The notes below the pieces were generated by a model. It had not been told where the DNA came from, did no database searches, and saw only the letters and a program-made list of their open reading frames with translations. This document shows positions 42,120 through 50,186 of a stretch of 64,000 nt of DNA, in pieces. A program made the position numbers and the translations under genes. Source of the DNA: Meridianimarinicoccus marinus. Its GTDB lineage: Bacteria; Pseudomonadota; Alphaproteobacteria; Rhodobacterales; Rhodobacteraceae. Each line of letters opens with the position of its first letter. The first letter of the stretch is position 1. Location: contig NZ_JBFBVU010000006.1 of NCBI RefSeq assembly GCF_040689105.1, positions 1 to 64,000 on the forward strand, read 5' to 3'.

Positions 42120-43763
42120 ATGACACGTTACATCTTCATCACCGGCGGTGTGGTTTCTTCGCTTGGCAAGGGACTGGCCTCGGCGGCCCTTGGTGCGCTC
42201 CTGCAGGCCCGCGGCTTCACCGTCCGGCTGCGCAAGCTCGACCCCTATCTGAACGTCGATCCCGGCACCATGTCACCCTTCGAGCACGGCGAGGTCTTCG
42301 TCACCGACGACGGCGCCGAAACCGACCTCGACCTCGGCCACTACGAACGCTTCACCGGCGTCGCCGCCCGCGCCACCGACAGCGTCAGCTCGGGCCGCAT
42401 CTATTCCAACGTGCTGGAGAAGGAACGCCGCGGCGACTACCTCGGCAAGACCATCCAGGTGATCCCGCATGTCACCAACGAGATCAAGGAGTTCATCGAC
42501 ATCGGCGACGGCGAGGTCGATTTCATGCTCTGCGAGATCGGCGGCACCGTCGGCGACATCGAGGGCCTGCCTTTCTTCGAAGCCATCCGCCAGTTCAGCC
42601 AGGACAAGGCGCGCGGCCAATGCCTGTTCATGCACCTGACCCTGCTGCCCTACATCAAGGCCAGCGGCGAGCTGAAGACCAAGCCGACCCAACACAGCGT
42701 CAAGGAGTTGCGTTCCATCGGGCTGGCCCCCGACATCCTGGTGTGCCGCTCCGAAGGGCCGATCCCGGCGAAAGAGCGCGAGAAGCTGGCCCTGTTCTGC
42801 AACGTCCGCCCCGATGCGGTGATCGCCGCGCAGGACCTGACCTCGATCTATGACGCGCCGCTGGCCTATCACGCCGAAGGGCTGGACCAGGCGGTTCTGG
42901 ATGCCTTCATGATCTCCCCCGCGCCGCGCCCCAACATGGCGCGCTGGGACGACGTGCACGACCGCATCGTCCGGGCCGAGGGCGAGGTCCGCGTCGCCAT
43001 CGTCGGCAAGTACATCCAGCTGGAAGACGCCTATAAATCCATCGCCGAGGCCCTGACCCATGCCGGCATGGCCAACCGCGTCAGGGTCCGCGCCGAATGG
43101 ATCGACGCCGAGATCTTCGAAAAGGAAGACCCGGCCCCGCATCTGGAAGGCTTCCACGCCATCCTCGTCCCCGGCGGCTTCGGCGAGCGCGGCACCGAGG
43201 GCAAGATCAAGGCCGTCGAATTCGCCCGCACCCGCAAGATCCCCTATTTCGGCATCTGCCTGGGCATGCAGATGGCGGTGATCGAGGCGGCGCGCAACCT
43301 GGCCGGCATTCCCGACGCCGGATCGGAAGAATTCGACGACGAGGCCGGCGAGGCCCGCTTCACCCCGGTGGTCTATCACCTCAAGGAATGGATCCAGGGC
43401 AACCACACCGTCGCGCGCAAGAAGACCGACGCCAAGGGCGGCACCATGCGGCTGGGCGCCTATACCGCGCATCTGAAAGAAGGCTCCACCGTGGCCAAGG
43501 CCTATGGCACCACGGTGATCGAGGAACGCCACCGCCACCGCTACGAGGTGGACATGAGCTTCCGCGCCGCGCTGGAAGACCACGGGCTGCTGTTCTCGGG
43601 CGTCTCGCCCGACGGCCGCCTGCCCGAGATCGTCGAGGTCAAGGACCACCCCTGGTTCATCGGCGTCCAGTTCCACCCCGAGCTGAAAAGCAAACCCTTC
43701 GCCCCCCATCCGCTGTTTGCGGATTTTGTGCGGGCTGCTAGAGATGTGAGCAGGCTAGTCTAG
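42120..43763 (+). CDS. pyrG: CTP synthase (glutamine hydrolysing)
   Basis: A 547-residue enzyme making CTP from UTP, ATP and glutamine. The synthetase domain starts MTRYIFITGGVVSSLGKGLA with the P-loop, followed by SVKELRSIGL and GKYIQLEDAYKSI; the C-terminal glutaminase domain has VPGGFGERG, the nucleophile Cys in FGICLGMQMA and the His/Glu in QFHPELKSKP. The ATG at 42120 follows GGGGGAGCAGCCAAAC. A longer open frame from 42033 is not part of the family. Just after its stop the base composition drops. Confidence 0.97.
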   Translation: MTRYIFITGGVVSSLGKGLASAALGALLQARGFTVRLRKLDPYLNVDPGTMSPFEHGEVFVTDDGAETDLDLGHYERFTGVAARATDSVSSGRIYSNVLEKERRGDYLGKTIQVIPHVTNEIKEFIDIGDGEVDFMLCEIGGTVGDIEGLPFFEAIRQFSQDKARGQCLFMHLTLLPYIKASGELKTKPTQHSVKELRSIGLAPDILVCRSEGPIPAKEREKLALFCNVRPDAVIAAQDLTSIYDAPLAYHAEGLDQAVLDAFMISPAPRPNMARWDDVHDRIVRAEGEVRVAIVGKYIQLEDAYKSIAEALTHAGMANRVRVRAEWIDAEIFEKEDPAPHLEGFHAILVPGGFGERGTEGKIKAVEFARTRKIPYFGICLGMQMAVIEAARNLAGIPDAGSEEFDDEAGEARFTPVVYHLKEWIQGNHTVARKKTDAKGGTMRLGAYTAHLKEGSTVAKAYGTTVIEERHRHRYEVDMSFRAALEDHGLLFSGVSPDGRLPEIVEVKDHPWFIGVQFHPELKSKPFAPHPLFADFVRAARDVSRLV

Positions 43764-43777
43764 ACCAAGGATCACCA

Positions 43778-44422
43778 TTGCGGAACATAGGTGATTTTCT
43801 CCATTCAGTTTTTGAACTGATCCGCGAAATCATTCGCCGACCATGGCCAGTGAAAGCTGCCGCCCTACTAGTTTCTGCGGGCGTTGCAACGATGGCGGTC
43901 GATTGGTGGCTTCCATTTGTCGAAGCCCTCTTTCAAATCCATTTCGATGTCGAACCCGATAGTGTATCAAATTTCGAACAAGGCCTTGTCCTGATTGGAA
44001 TAGGCATATTCGTGTATTTTCTGCACTATTTCTCTTCAGCGCAGAAACCTCCCGAATCCACGCAGGAAGAACGACCGGAACCTGATCGTCGCATTGCGGC
44101 ACAGTTCCGAAACAGATCCCCACTATCATTGGCTGACCCTTTGCATCCTTTCGTCCCGGTCCTCTCTACAGATACAGCGCGCCAACGAACGCAACATTTG
44201 GTTGAAATCTTGACCCAGGATGGGGTAAAATTCAAAGATCGTGAACTGGATGCTCAGCGAAAAAAGATCGTTGGACAAGCCCGCGAGTTTCTTCACCGGT
44301 TAAATGGGCCGCTAGCTATTTCTGAGGACTTCGCAGCCTCGGCAAGTGGCCTAAGTCAAGCTCGTCTAATTGACCAACAGCTTTCTGAACTGATATCCAA
44401 AGCTGCAGGGAACGAACAATGA
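43778..44422 (+). CDS. Unknown membrane protein, first gene of a lower-G+C pair
   Basis: A 214-residue protein not recognised. Two membrane helices (about residues 26-46, with AAALLVSAGVATMAVDWW, and about 67-86, GLVLIGIGIFVYFLHYF) precede a soluble helical C-terminal half rich in Gln/Arg. It starts with TTG at 43778, 15 bases after pyrG, and its end overlaps the next gene by four bases (ATGA). A sample of its sequence is about 50 % G+C, well below neighbouring genes, and codon use includes many A/T-ending codons, suggesting recent acquisition. Confidence 0.68.
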   Translation: MRNIGDFLHSVFELIREIIRRPWPVKAAALLVSAGVATMAVDWWLPFVEALFQIHFDVEPDSVSNFEQGLVLIGIGIFVYFLHYFSSAQKPPESTQEERPEPDRRIAAQFRNRSPLSLADPLHPFVPVLSTDTARQRTQHLVEILTQDGVKFKDRELDAQRKKIVGQAREFLHRLNGPLAISEDFAASASGLSQARLIDQQLSELISKAAGNEQ

Positions 44423-44994
44423 CGCAATTTGACCCGCAAGACGGAATCCACAAACTCGTCGAAGGATTTTTAGAAGACGTGACCAGTTATCACCGGCAAA
44501 GGCGCGTCATGTTCCTATGCGGGGTTATTCTTCTTGTCCTTTTGATCCTCGCACGCGCATTTGGCACAGCTCCGCTATATTCTTCAAAACTTGAGAATGA
44601 AGCGGTCTTTTTGCGAACAGAAGTGGCAGACCTAGACACGCGGCTCGGCAGTCACAGTTCCAGCACCGAAGGCCAGTTTGATTTCAATATATCTAACGAA
44701 GATATTGAAAAAATTCTGACAAAACAGACCGAGATTCTCGCCCGAACAGAATTGCTTGTGGCCGAGGCAAAGCGCTTGGCAGACACGGATTTCAAACACG
44801 ACGACCAGTTATTCTACTTTATGGCCGGAATGTCTGCGATCCTGATCTTGGGCGCCGTGGGCCCCGGTATCATTTTCGGCACACGCTACGGTGATAAATT
44901 GTTGCAGTCTTTGGAATCCAGCGAAGCGAGACGTATGCAAACGCCGGACATCCAAGGGGACAGTCCCCAGCAGAATTCGCCCGGAAGCGATTGA
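44419..44994 (+). CDS. Unknown membrane protein, second gene of the pair
   Basis: A 191-residue protein not recognised. Membrane helices at about residues 31-48 (LCGVILLVLLILARAF) and 131-152 (FYFMAGMSAILILGAVGPGIIF) enclose an extracytoplasmic or cytosolic loop with a predicted coiled coil around EDIEKILTKQTEILARTELLV. The C-terminus is acidic and Gln/Ser-rich. It overlaps the preceding gene by four bases and shares its low G+C. The two probably form a complex; no enzymatic motif is visible. Confidence 0.68.
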   Translation: MTQFDPQDGIHKLVEGFLEDVTSYHRQRRVMFLCGVILLVLLILARAFGTAPLYSSKLENEAVFLRTEVADLDTRLGSHSSSTEGQFDFNISNEDIEKILTKQTEILARTELLVAEAKRLADTDFKHDDQLFYFMAGMSAILILGAVGPGIIFGTRYGDKLLQSLESSEARRMQTPDIQGDSPQQNSPGSD

Positions 44995-45288
44995 ACCTCG
45001 GTCAGTTCCCTGCGTTCGTCTGGGTGTCCGGCATTTATCAAGAAACATCACCATAACTGTTTCATACCGTCCCCAAGATCCCCCTCAATCCCTCGGCTTG
45101 CGATAGCTCGCCGCCCCCCCTTTGACAATGCGCGTCCCTCTGGTCGGCTCATGTCCACACGAAATTGCACCACAACCACCGCATCGGAACTCCCCGGTCC
45201 AATGCTGAACGTTGCGCCCACCTGTGCGGCCGCGACCTCGGGCGCGATTTTCGGTATACTGGGCCCGATCCCATCGTGAGGGTTGGTC
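44995..45288. other. Gene-free stretch with a duplicated gene end
   Basis: No gene was found. At 45084-45114 there is a copy of the sequence found at 46203-46233 (29 of 31 bases identical), which there carries the overlapping 3' ends of two convergent genes. The copy reads SLGLR-stop on plus and SYRKPRD-stop on minus, so it is a relic gene end. Confidence 0.6.
45084..45114. repeat. 31-bp direct repeat, left copy
   Basis: Matches 46203-46233 with two mismatches. It bounds, with that copy, a 1.1-kb segment holding one gene, like a duplication or an integration site remnant. Confidence 0.75.
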
Positions 45289-46224
45289 ATGTCCGAACTG
45301 GAACTCAAGAAGCTGGAGCTTGACGCCGCCCATGAGGCGCAGGTGCTGGAGCATCAGACCCGCCGGGCGGAAATCGCCGCCGGGGTGCGCAAGGTCGTCT
45401 ACGGCACCATGATCGTCGGCATCGTCGCCGCGATGTTTCCCTTCCTGATCGCGCTGGCCGAATTGTTCACCACGCGGTCGGTCGAACAGATCAAGGCCGA
45501 CGCCGAGATCCGGGTGGTCGAGGAAACAAACCGGCTCGAACGCGAACTCGCGGCGGAAAAGGCCGGGATCGAACGCCAGAAAGACACCCATTCCCGGCTG
45601 GAATCGCTGGCCAAGGAGGGCCGCAGCGAGGACATCGCCAAGCGCATCGTGCTGGCGCAATACTATTCGCATCTGGCGGTGGACGATGACGACCGGAAAC
45701 GCTGGCAGGCCTTCCTTGCCTATCTGGTCGGCCTGCAAGGCGAGGAAATCGCCGCCTCGAACCGGGCCGTCGATACCGGGCTGAGCGACGCCGAGCGTGG
45801 CGAGGCGCTTCAGGATCTGGCCCGCATCCAGGAAATCACGCGGCCGTCGCCCTCGATCTACGTCTCCAGAAACATTGCCGTCCTTCAGGATGCCATGAAC
45901 CGCAGCCAGCTCTGCGCAAACCAGGACCTTGGCGACAGGATTTTTGTCGACGGCATCTACGGACCGCAGACCGAGCACTGCTTGCGCACTGCGCTCGGTC
46001 TTTCGGGAGCCGACATCCGCGATTTGCTCGCATACCAGGAAGGCATCGCCCTCCTGCTGGAGGTGATCAACGGGCAGGCCGACACCAGTATCCTGTCCAC
46101 CGCGGATCGGACCGGCTGGCGCCCGGTTCCAACCGACGGTTTCCTCGGCTCACCATCCACCAATCCGATGATCTACGACCAATCCCGCGACCGTTCGGCG
46201 GATCAATCCCCCGGCTTGCGATAG
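45289..46224 (+). CDS. Membrane-anchored coiled-coil protein with peptidoglycan-binding-like motif
   Basis: A 311-residue protein not assigned to a family. A charged N-terminal helix (1-38) precedes one membrane segment (about 40-60), a long charged coiled coil (about 64-115, EETNRLERELAAEKAGIERQ), a helical domain, and near residues 205-240 a piece resembling PG_binding_1: VDGIYGPQTEHCLRTALGL. The order suggests a protein anchored in the inner membrane and reaching peptidoglycan. ATG at 45289 has GAGGG upstream. Its last 22 bases overlap the end of the convergent GYD gene. G+C is normal, unlike the two genes upstream. Confidence 0.75.
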   Translation: MSELELKKLELDAAHEAQVLEHQTRRAEIAAGVRKVVYGTMIVGIVAAMFPFLIALAELFTTRSVEQIKADAEIRVVEETNRLERELAAEKAGIERQKDTHSRLESLAKEGRSEDIAKRIVLAQYYSHLAVDDDDRKRWQAFLAYLVGLQGEEIAASNRAVDTGLSDAERGEALQDLARIQEITRPSPSIYVSRNIAVLQDAMNRSQLCANQDLGDRIFVDGIYGPQTEHCLRTALGLSGADIRDLLAYQEGIALLLEVINGQADTSILSTADRTGWRPVPTDGFLGSPSTNPMIYDQSRDRSADQSPGLR

Positions 46225-46233
46225 CTCGACGCC
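46203..46233. repeat. 31-bp direct repeat, right copy
   Basis: Right copy of the repeat at 45084-45114. It contains the stop codons of both the coiled-coil gene (plus strand) and the GYD gene (minus strand). Confidence 0.75.
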
Positions 46234-46535
46234 GCCGCGCCGGCCTTCTTCGCGATCTCGGCGAATTCCGCCGGGGTCCAGGCGCGCACCGTCTGCAGTC
46301 CGGTCCCGGCCCCCGACGCGCCGGCCACCATCGCCGCGGCCACCGCCGCGTTGGGATCGTCCGACTCGACGATCATCAGGATGTCGCGCTCGCCGGCGGT
46401 AAAATACAGATCCTTCAGCGTGGCGCCGGTGGCGGTGAACAGCGCGCCCAGCGCCGCGCGGCGATCCTCGGGCTTGTCGATCATCCCCTGCATGCTCTGT
46501 TGCGTCAGGTTGGCGGTCATGATGAATGTTGGCAT
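46203..46535 (-). CDS. GYD-domain protein
   Basis: A 110-residue ferredoxin-like-fold protein of the GYD family: MPTFIMTANLTQQSMQGM at the start, GATLKDLYFTAGERDILMI and VESDDPNAAVAAAM follow. Function is unknown; members are small cytoplasmic proteins. Start ATG follows GGGGAGGAACGACCG. It is convergent with the coiled-coil gene and the two ends overlap by 22 bp. Confidence 0.88.
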   Translation of the reverse strand: MPTFIMTANLTQQSMQGMIDKPEDRRAALGALFTATGATLKDLYFTAGERDILMIVESDDPNAAVAAAMVAGASGAGTGLQTVRAWTPAEFAEIAKKAGAAASSYRKPGD

Positions 46536-46674
46536 CGGTCGTTCCTCCCCTTGATTGACCTTGCGTCATTTTAGCACAGTTTCGCCCGGCATCAGAGAGG
46601 CCACTGGGGTGTTTCCCGCATGGACCGGTCCGAATTTCCCGCTAGGGTAGCCGAAACACTCAGGAGACCTTGCC

Positions 46675-46929
46675 ATGACCCCCACCCGTATCGCCTTGTT
46701 CGCCGCCCTGCCCCTGCTGGCCGCCTGTGTCGTGCCGGCGCCCTTCGTTTCGGCCTACAACGGTGACAGCGTGACCGTGACCCTGCCGGTGGGCGGCGCC
46801 GTGGGATCGGCCTATACGATGGCGACGGAAACCTGCCAGCGCGGCGGCAAGGGCACTTCGCAACTGGCGTCCTCCAAGGCGCTGCCGAGCTATGGTGGCA
46901 CCGAATTCCTGTTCCTCTGCCTCGACTGA
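46675..46929 (+). CDS. Small putative lipoprotein
   Basis: An 84-residue protein with a lipoprotein signal (residues 1-17; lipobox LLAAC with Cys at about 18). The mature part of about 67 residues has two Cys (ETCQRGG and FLFLCLD) that may form a disulfide. Not recognised as a family. ATG is preceded by CAGGAGACCTTGCC, a good ribosome site. It stands alone between the GYD and TerB genes. Confidence 0.72.
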   Translation: MTPTRIALFAALPLLAACVVPAPFVSAYNGDSVTVTLPVGGAVGSAYTMATETCQRGGKGTSQLASSKALPSYGGTEFLFLCLD

Positions 46930-47052
46930 GGCTGCCGCACGCGCCCGGGCAGCAGCCATACGCCCGCCATACCTTTTCCAGACGGTTTCCAGACGCGGTG
47001 TTTTGCCATTTCAGGGCTTGGCCCGCGCCGCACTCCGGCCTAGCCTGCGGCC

Positions 47053-47493
47053 ATGTTTGGAACGCTTCTGAAAGGCCTGATGGCCCCCGATCCCAAGCCG
47101 CTGCCCGATGCCGACGCAAGGCTGGCGCTGGCGGCGCTTCTGGTGCGCGTGGCACGCTCGGACGGCGATTATGCCGATGCCGAGATCGACCGCATCGACC
47201 GTATCCTCGCCACCCGCTATGGCCTGTCGCCCTTCGAGGCCACGGATCTGCGCGCAAAGGGCGAGGCGCTGGAGGCCGAGGCCCCCGACACCGTGCGCTT
47301 CACCCAGGCGATCAAGGAAGCGGTTCCCTATGAGCACCGCACGGCGGTGCTCGAGGCGCTCTGGGCCGTGGTGCTGGCCGATGGCGCCCGCGACGGCGAA
47401 GAGGACAGCGTGTTGCGCATGGTCGCCAGCTTTCTGGGCGTGAACGATCGCGACAGCAACCTGGCGCGCCAGCGCGTGCAATCGAAGCTCTGA
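47053..47493 (+). CDS. TerB-family protein
   Basis: A 146-residue helical protein of the TerB/tellurite-resistance domain family. The two metal-type acidic helices VRVARSDGDYADAEIDRID (about 31-49) and LWAVVLADGARDGEEDSVLR (about 101-120) are characteristic. In this lineage such stand-alone proteins have no proven role in tellurite resistance. A hairpin follows 14 bases after the stop. Confidence 0.87.
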   Translation: MFGTLLKGLMAPDPKPLPDADARLALAALLVRVARSDGDYADAEIDRIDRILATRYGLSPFEATDLRAKGEALEAEAPDTVRFTQAIKEAVPYEHRTAVLEALWAVVLADGARDGEEDSVLRMVASFLGVNDRDSNLARQRVQSKL

Positions 47494-47506
47494 CGCGGCG
47501 TTATTT

Positions 47507-47541
47507 CGGGCAGGTGCGGGTTTTTCCGCCGCACCTGCCCG
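47507..47541 (+). terminator. Strong stem-loop after the TerB gene
   Basis: CGGGCAGGTGCG and CGCACCTGCCCG form a perfect 12-pair stem with a T-rich loop. No clean T-run follows, so termination by this hairpin is probable but not certain. Confidence 0.6.
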
Positions 47542-47609
47542 GCAAGCCTTGTATTCCTGCCCCTTTTGCACCGTAATCCCCGGATGAAACGCGCAAGGGG
47601 TGGGCAAGC

Positions 47610-48383
47610 GTGGCAACGGACCCGGTCATCGAAATCCGAGAGCTTCACAAGGCCTATGGCCAGTTGGAGGTGCTCAAGGGCGTGTCGATCAACGCCCACA
47701 AGGGCGATGTGGTCTCGCTGATCGGCTCGTCGGGGTCCGGTAAATCCACCATCCTGCGCTGCCTCAACCTGCTGGAAGACAGCCAGAGTGGCGAGATCCT
47801 GTTCGATGGCGAGCCCATCGCCTGGAAGGGCGAAGGCCACAACCGTCGCCCCGCCGATGGCAAGCAGGTGCTGCGGGTGCGCACCAATCTGTCGATGGTG
47901 TTTCAACAATTCAATCTTTGGGCGCATCTGACGGTTCTGGAAAACGTCATGGAGGCGCCCGTCACGGTTCTGCGCCAGGACAAGGCCGAGGTCGAGGCCC
48001 GCGCGCGCGGGTTGCTCGACAAGGTCGGCATCGGCGACAAATGCGATGTCTACCCGGCACAGATGTCCGGCGGCCAGCAACAGCGCGCCGCCATCGCCCG
48101 CGCGCTCTGCATGGAACCGCAGGCGCTGCTGTTCGACGAGCCAACCTCGGCGCTGGACCCCGAACTTGAGCAGGAAGTCATCAAGGTCATCAAGGACCTG
48201 GCCGCCGAAGGCCGCACCATGCTGATCGTGACCCATGACATGCGCATGGCCCGCGACATTTCCAGCCACGTGGTGTTCCTTCACCAGGGGCTGATCGAGG
48301 AACAGGGGCCGCCCGAAACGCTGTTCGACGCGCCGCGTTCGGACCGGCTGCGCCAGTTCCTGTCCCATTCTCAACCGGCGTAG
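47610..48383 (+). CDS. Polar amino acid ABC transporter, ATP-binding protein
   Basis: A 257-residue ABC ATPase of the HisP/ArtP type. Walker A GSSGSGKSTILRC, Q-loop, signature MSGGQQQRAAIARAL, Walker B ALLFDEPTSALDP and the H-loop TLIVTHDMR-like VTHDMRMARD are visible. GTG start at 47610 follows AAGGGG. It leads a transporter operon with a binding protein and two permeases. The 34-bp gap to the binding-protein gene indicates co-transcription. Confidence 0.95.
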   Translation: MATDPVIEIRELHKAYGQLEVLKGVSINAHKGDVVSLIGSSGSGKSTILRCLNLLEDSQSGEILFDGEPIAWKGEGHNRRPADGKQVLRVRTNLSMVFQQFNLWAHLTVLENVMEAPVTVLRQDKAEVEARARGLLDKVGIGDKCDVYPAQMSGGQQQRAAIARALCMEPQALLFDEPTSALDPELEQEVIKVIKDLAAEGRTMLIVTHDMRMARDISSHVVFLHQGLIEEQGPPETLFDAPRSDRLRQFLSHSQPA

Positions 48384-48417
48384 ACCGGATCCAACCCAAC
48401 CAGCACGGGAGTTTTCC

Positions 48418-49134
48418 ATGAAAAAACTGCTACTTGGCACCGCCGCCCTGGCGCTGTCCGCCACCTTCGCCACCGCCGATGTGGTGCGCATGGCCACCGA
48501 GGGCGCCTACCCTCCGTTCAATTTCATCAATGACGCCGGCAATGTGGACGGGTTCGACATCGCGGTCGGAAACGAAGTCTGCGCCCGCGCCCAACTGACC
48601 TGTGAATGGGTCACCAACGAATGGGACAGCATCATCCCCAACCTCGTGTCGGGCAACTACGACACCATCGCCGCCGGCATGTCGATCACCGCCGAGCGGG
48701 ACGAGGTCATCGACTTCACCCAGGCTTATGCGCCGCCGGATCCCTCGATCTACGTGGCCATGTCCGAGGATGTGGACTTGAACGGCGGCGTTATCGCGGC
48801 GCAGACCGGCACCATCCAGGCCAACCACGTTGCCGAAAGCGGTGCCACGCTGGTGGAATTCGCCACGCCCGACGAAACCATCGCCGCCGTGAAGAACGGT
48901 GAAGTGGACGCGGTGATTGCCGACAAGGGGTTCCTTGAGCCCTTCGTGACCGAAGACGCCGAACTGATGTTCGTCAGTGACAACGTGATGCTGGGCGGCG
49001 GTCTGGGCATCGGTGTGCGCGAAAGCGATGGCGAGTTGAAGGCCGCGCTGGACGCCGCGATCCAGTCCATGAAGGACGACGGCACGCTGAACGAGCTGAT
49101 CAAGAAATGGCTGCCCGCCAGCGCCTTGTTCTGA
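48418..49134 (+). CDS. Polar amino acid ABC transporter, periplasmic binding protein
   Basis: A 238-residue family-3 solute-binding protein. Signal peptide residues 1 to about 19 (ATFATA). The motif VRMATEGAYPPFNFINDAG near the mature N-terminus, GFDIAVGNEVCARAQ and WDSIIPNLVSGNYDTIAAGMSITAERDEVIDFT are standard. It catches its ligand in the periplasm. Ligand type is likely a basic or amine-containing amino acid, judged by ATPase similarity and the catabolic genes downstream. Confidence 0.93.
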   Translation: MKKLLLGTAALALSATFATADVVRMATEGAYPPFNFINDAGNVDGFDIAVGNEVCARAQLTCEWVTNEWDSIIPNLVSGNYDTIAAGMSITAERDEVIDFTQAYAPPDPSIYVAMSEDVDLNGGVIAAQTGTIQANHVAESGATLVEFATPDETIAAVKNGEVDAVIADKGFLEPFVTEDAELMFVSDNVMLGGGLGIGVRESDGELKAALDAAIQSMKDDGTLNELIKKWLPASALF

Positions 49135-49167
49135 ACCTGTCCGGTGATCGGACAAGAGATTTCAAGG

Positions 49168-49195
49168 CGGCCCGGTTGATCCCTCGACCGGGCCG
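49168..49195. other. Stem-loop between binding-protein and permease genes
   Basis: CGGCCCGGT and ACCGGGCCG pair perfectly over nine bases around a ten-base loop, 33 bases after the binding-protein stop. Such hairpins often protect the upstream message and lower expression of permeases; no T-run is present. Confidence 0.6.
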
Positions 49196-49304
49196 TTCCA
49201 TGACCGGACACGGCCGCAGGACGCAATGGTTGCCGGGTGACAAGCCCCCCGACCGCCGCCATACTGCATCGACTGTCCCACGACGATGATCGGTTCCGCT
49301 CTCA

Positions 49305-50186
49305 GTGTTCGACTTCTGCACCGACCCCGACGCAATTGAAGGAATGACCTGGCTTGCCTGCTATCTGACCACGGGCAAGCACATGGCGTTCTACACCTCC
49401 TTCGGGACGGTGCTGCTGTTGCTTGCCATCACCGCTCCCATCGCGTTGCTGTTCGGCTTTTTCGGCGCGGTGGCGGCCCGGTCCCAGATCGCACCGCTGC
49501 GCTGGCTGGGCAAGGGCTATACCGCCATGGTGCGCGGCGTGCCGGATATCGCGTTTTTCCTGTTCGTGCCCATTGCCATGGATCAGGGGTTCGAATGGCT
49601 GCGCCACAAGGCCAAATGCCCCGACTGGGACTTCCCGGTGCGCCAGGGCAGCGATTTCGTGGTCTGCGACATTGCCAAGCTACCGCAATCAAGTTCGGCG
49701 CAATGGGTGCATGAGGCCTATGGCTTCACCCTGGCGGTGCTGGCTTTCGCGGTGGTGTTCGGGGCATTCGCGGCCAATGTCCTTTACGGTGCCATGAACA
49801 CGGTGCCACGCGGACAAGTGGAAACCGCCGAGGCCTATGGCATGTCCAGGCGTCAGACCTTCTGGCGCATCGTGATGCCGCAGATGTGGGTCTATGCCCT
49901 GCCCGGCCTGTCGAACCTCTGGCAGATCCTGATCAAGGCGACACCGCTGCTGTTCCTGCTGGGGGTCGAGGACATCGTCTATTGGGCGCGGGAGTTGGGC
50001 GGTTCGAAAACCTCGACCTACGCCTATCCGCATCCTGACTGGCGGCTGTATTACTTCACGGCGCTGCTGGTCTTCTACCTGACCCTGACCTCGCTGTCCG
50101 AACGGTTCTTCTCGGGCATGACAAACCGATTGTCCCGTGGGCAGGCCACCATGGGCGGGGATGCCCAACGAAAGGCCGAGGCATGA
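49305..50186 (+). CDS. Polar amino acid ABC transporter permease 1
   Basis: A 293-residue inner-membrane permease of the His/Glu/Gln/Arg/opine family with about five to six helices and the EAA loop VETAEAYGMSRRQTFWRIVMPQM. Start is GTG at 49305. An insertion with two Cys (AKCPDWDFPVRQGSDFVVCD) in the periplasmic loop is visible. Its stop overlaps the next gene by four bases (ATGA). Confidence 0.92.
   Translation: MFDFCTDPDAIEGMTWLACYLTTGKHMAFYTSFGTVLLLLAITAPIALLFGFFGAVAARSQIAPLRWLGKGYTAMVRGVPDIAFFLFVPIAMDQGFEWLRHKAKCPDWDFPVRQGSDFVVCDIAKLPQSSSAQWVHEAYGFTLAVLAFAVVFGAFAANVLYGAMNTVPRGQVETAEAYGMSRRQTFWRIVMPQMWVYALPGLSNLWQILIKATPLLFLLGVEDIVYWARELGGSKTSTYAYPHPDWRLYYFTALLVFYLTLTSLSERFFSGMTNRLSRGQATMGGDAQRKAEA

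Noticed and set aside
45085..45978. 297-codon minus-strand frame ending SYRKPRD
   Set aside because: Antisense to the coiled-coil protein; only its last codons are meaningful, as a copy of the GYD gene end.
38469..47493. Genomic island or prophage
   Set aside because: Only IS remnants and a short low-G+C pair; no integrase, phage or conjugation genes.
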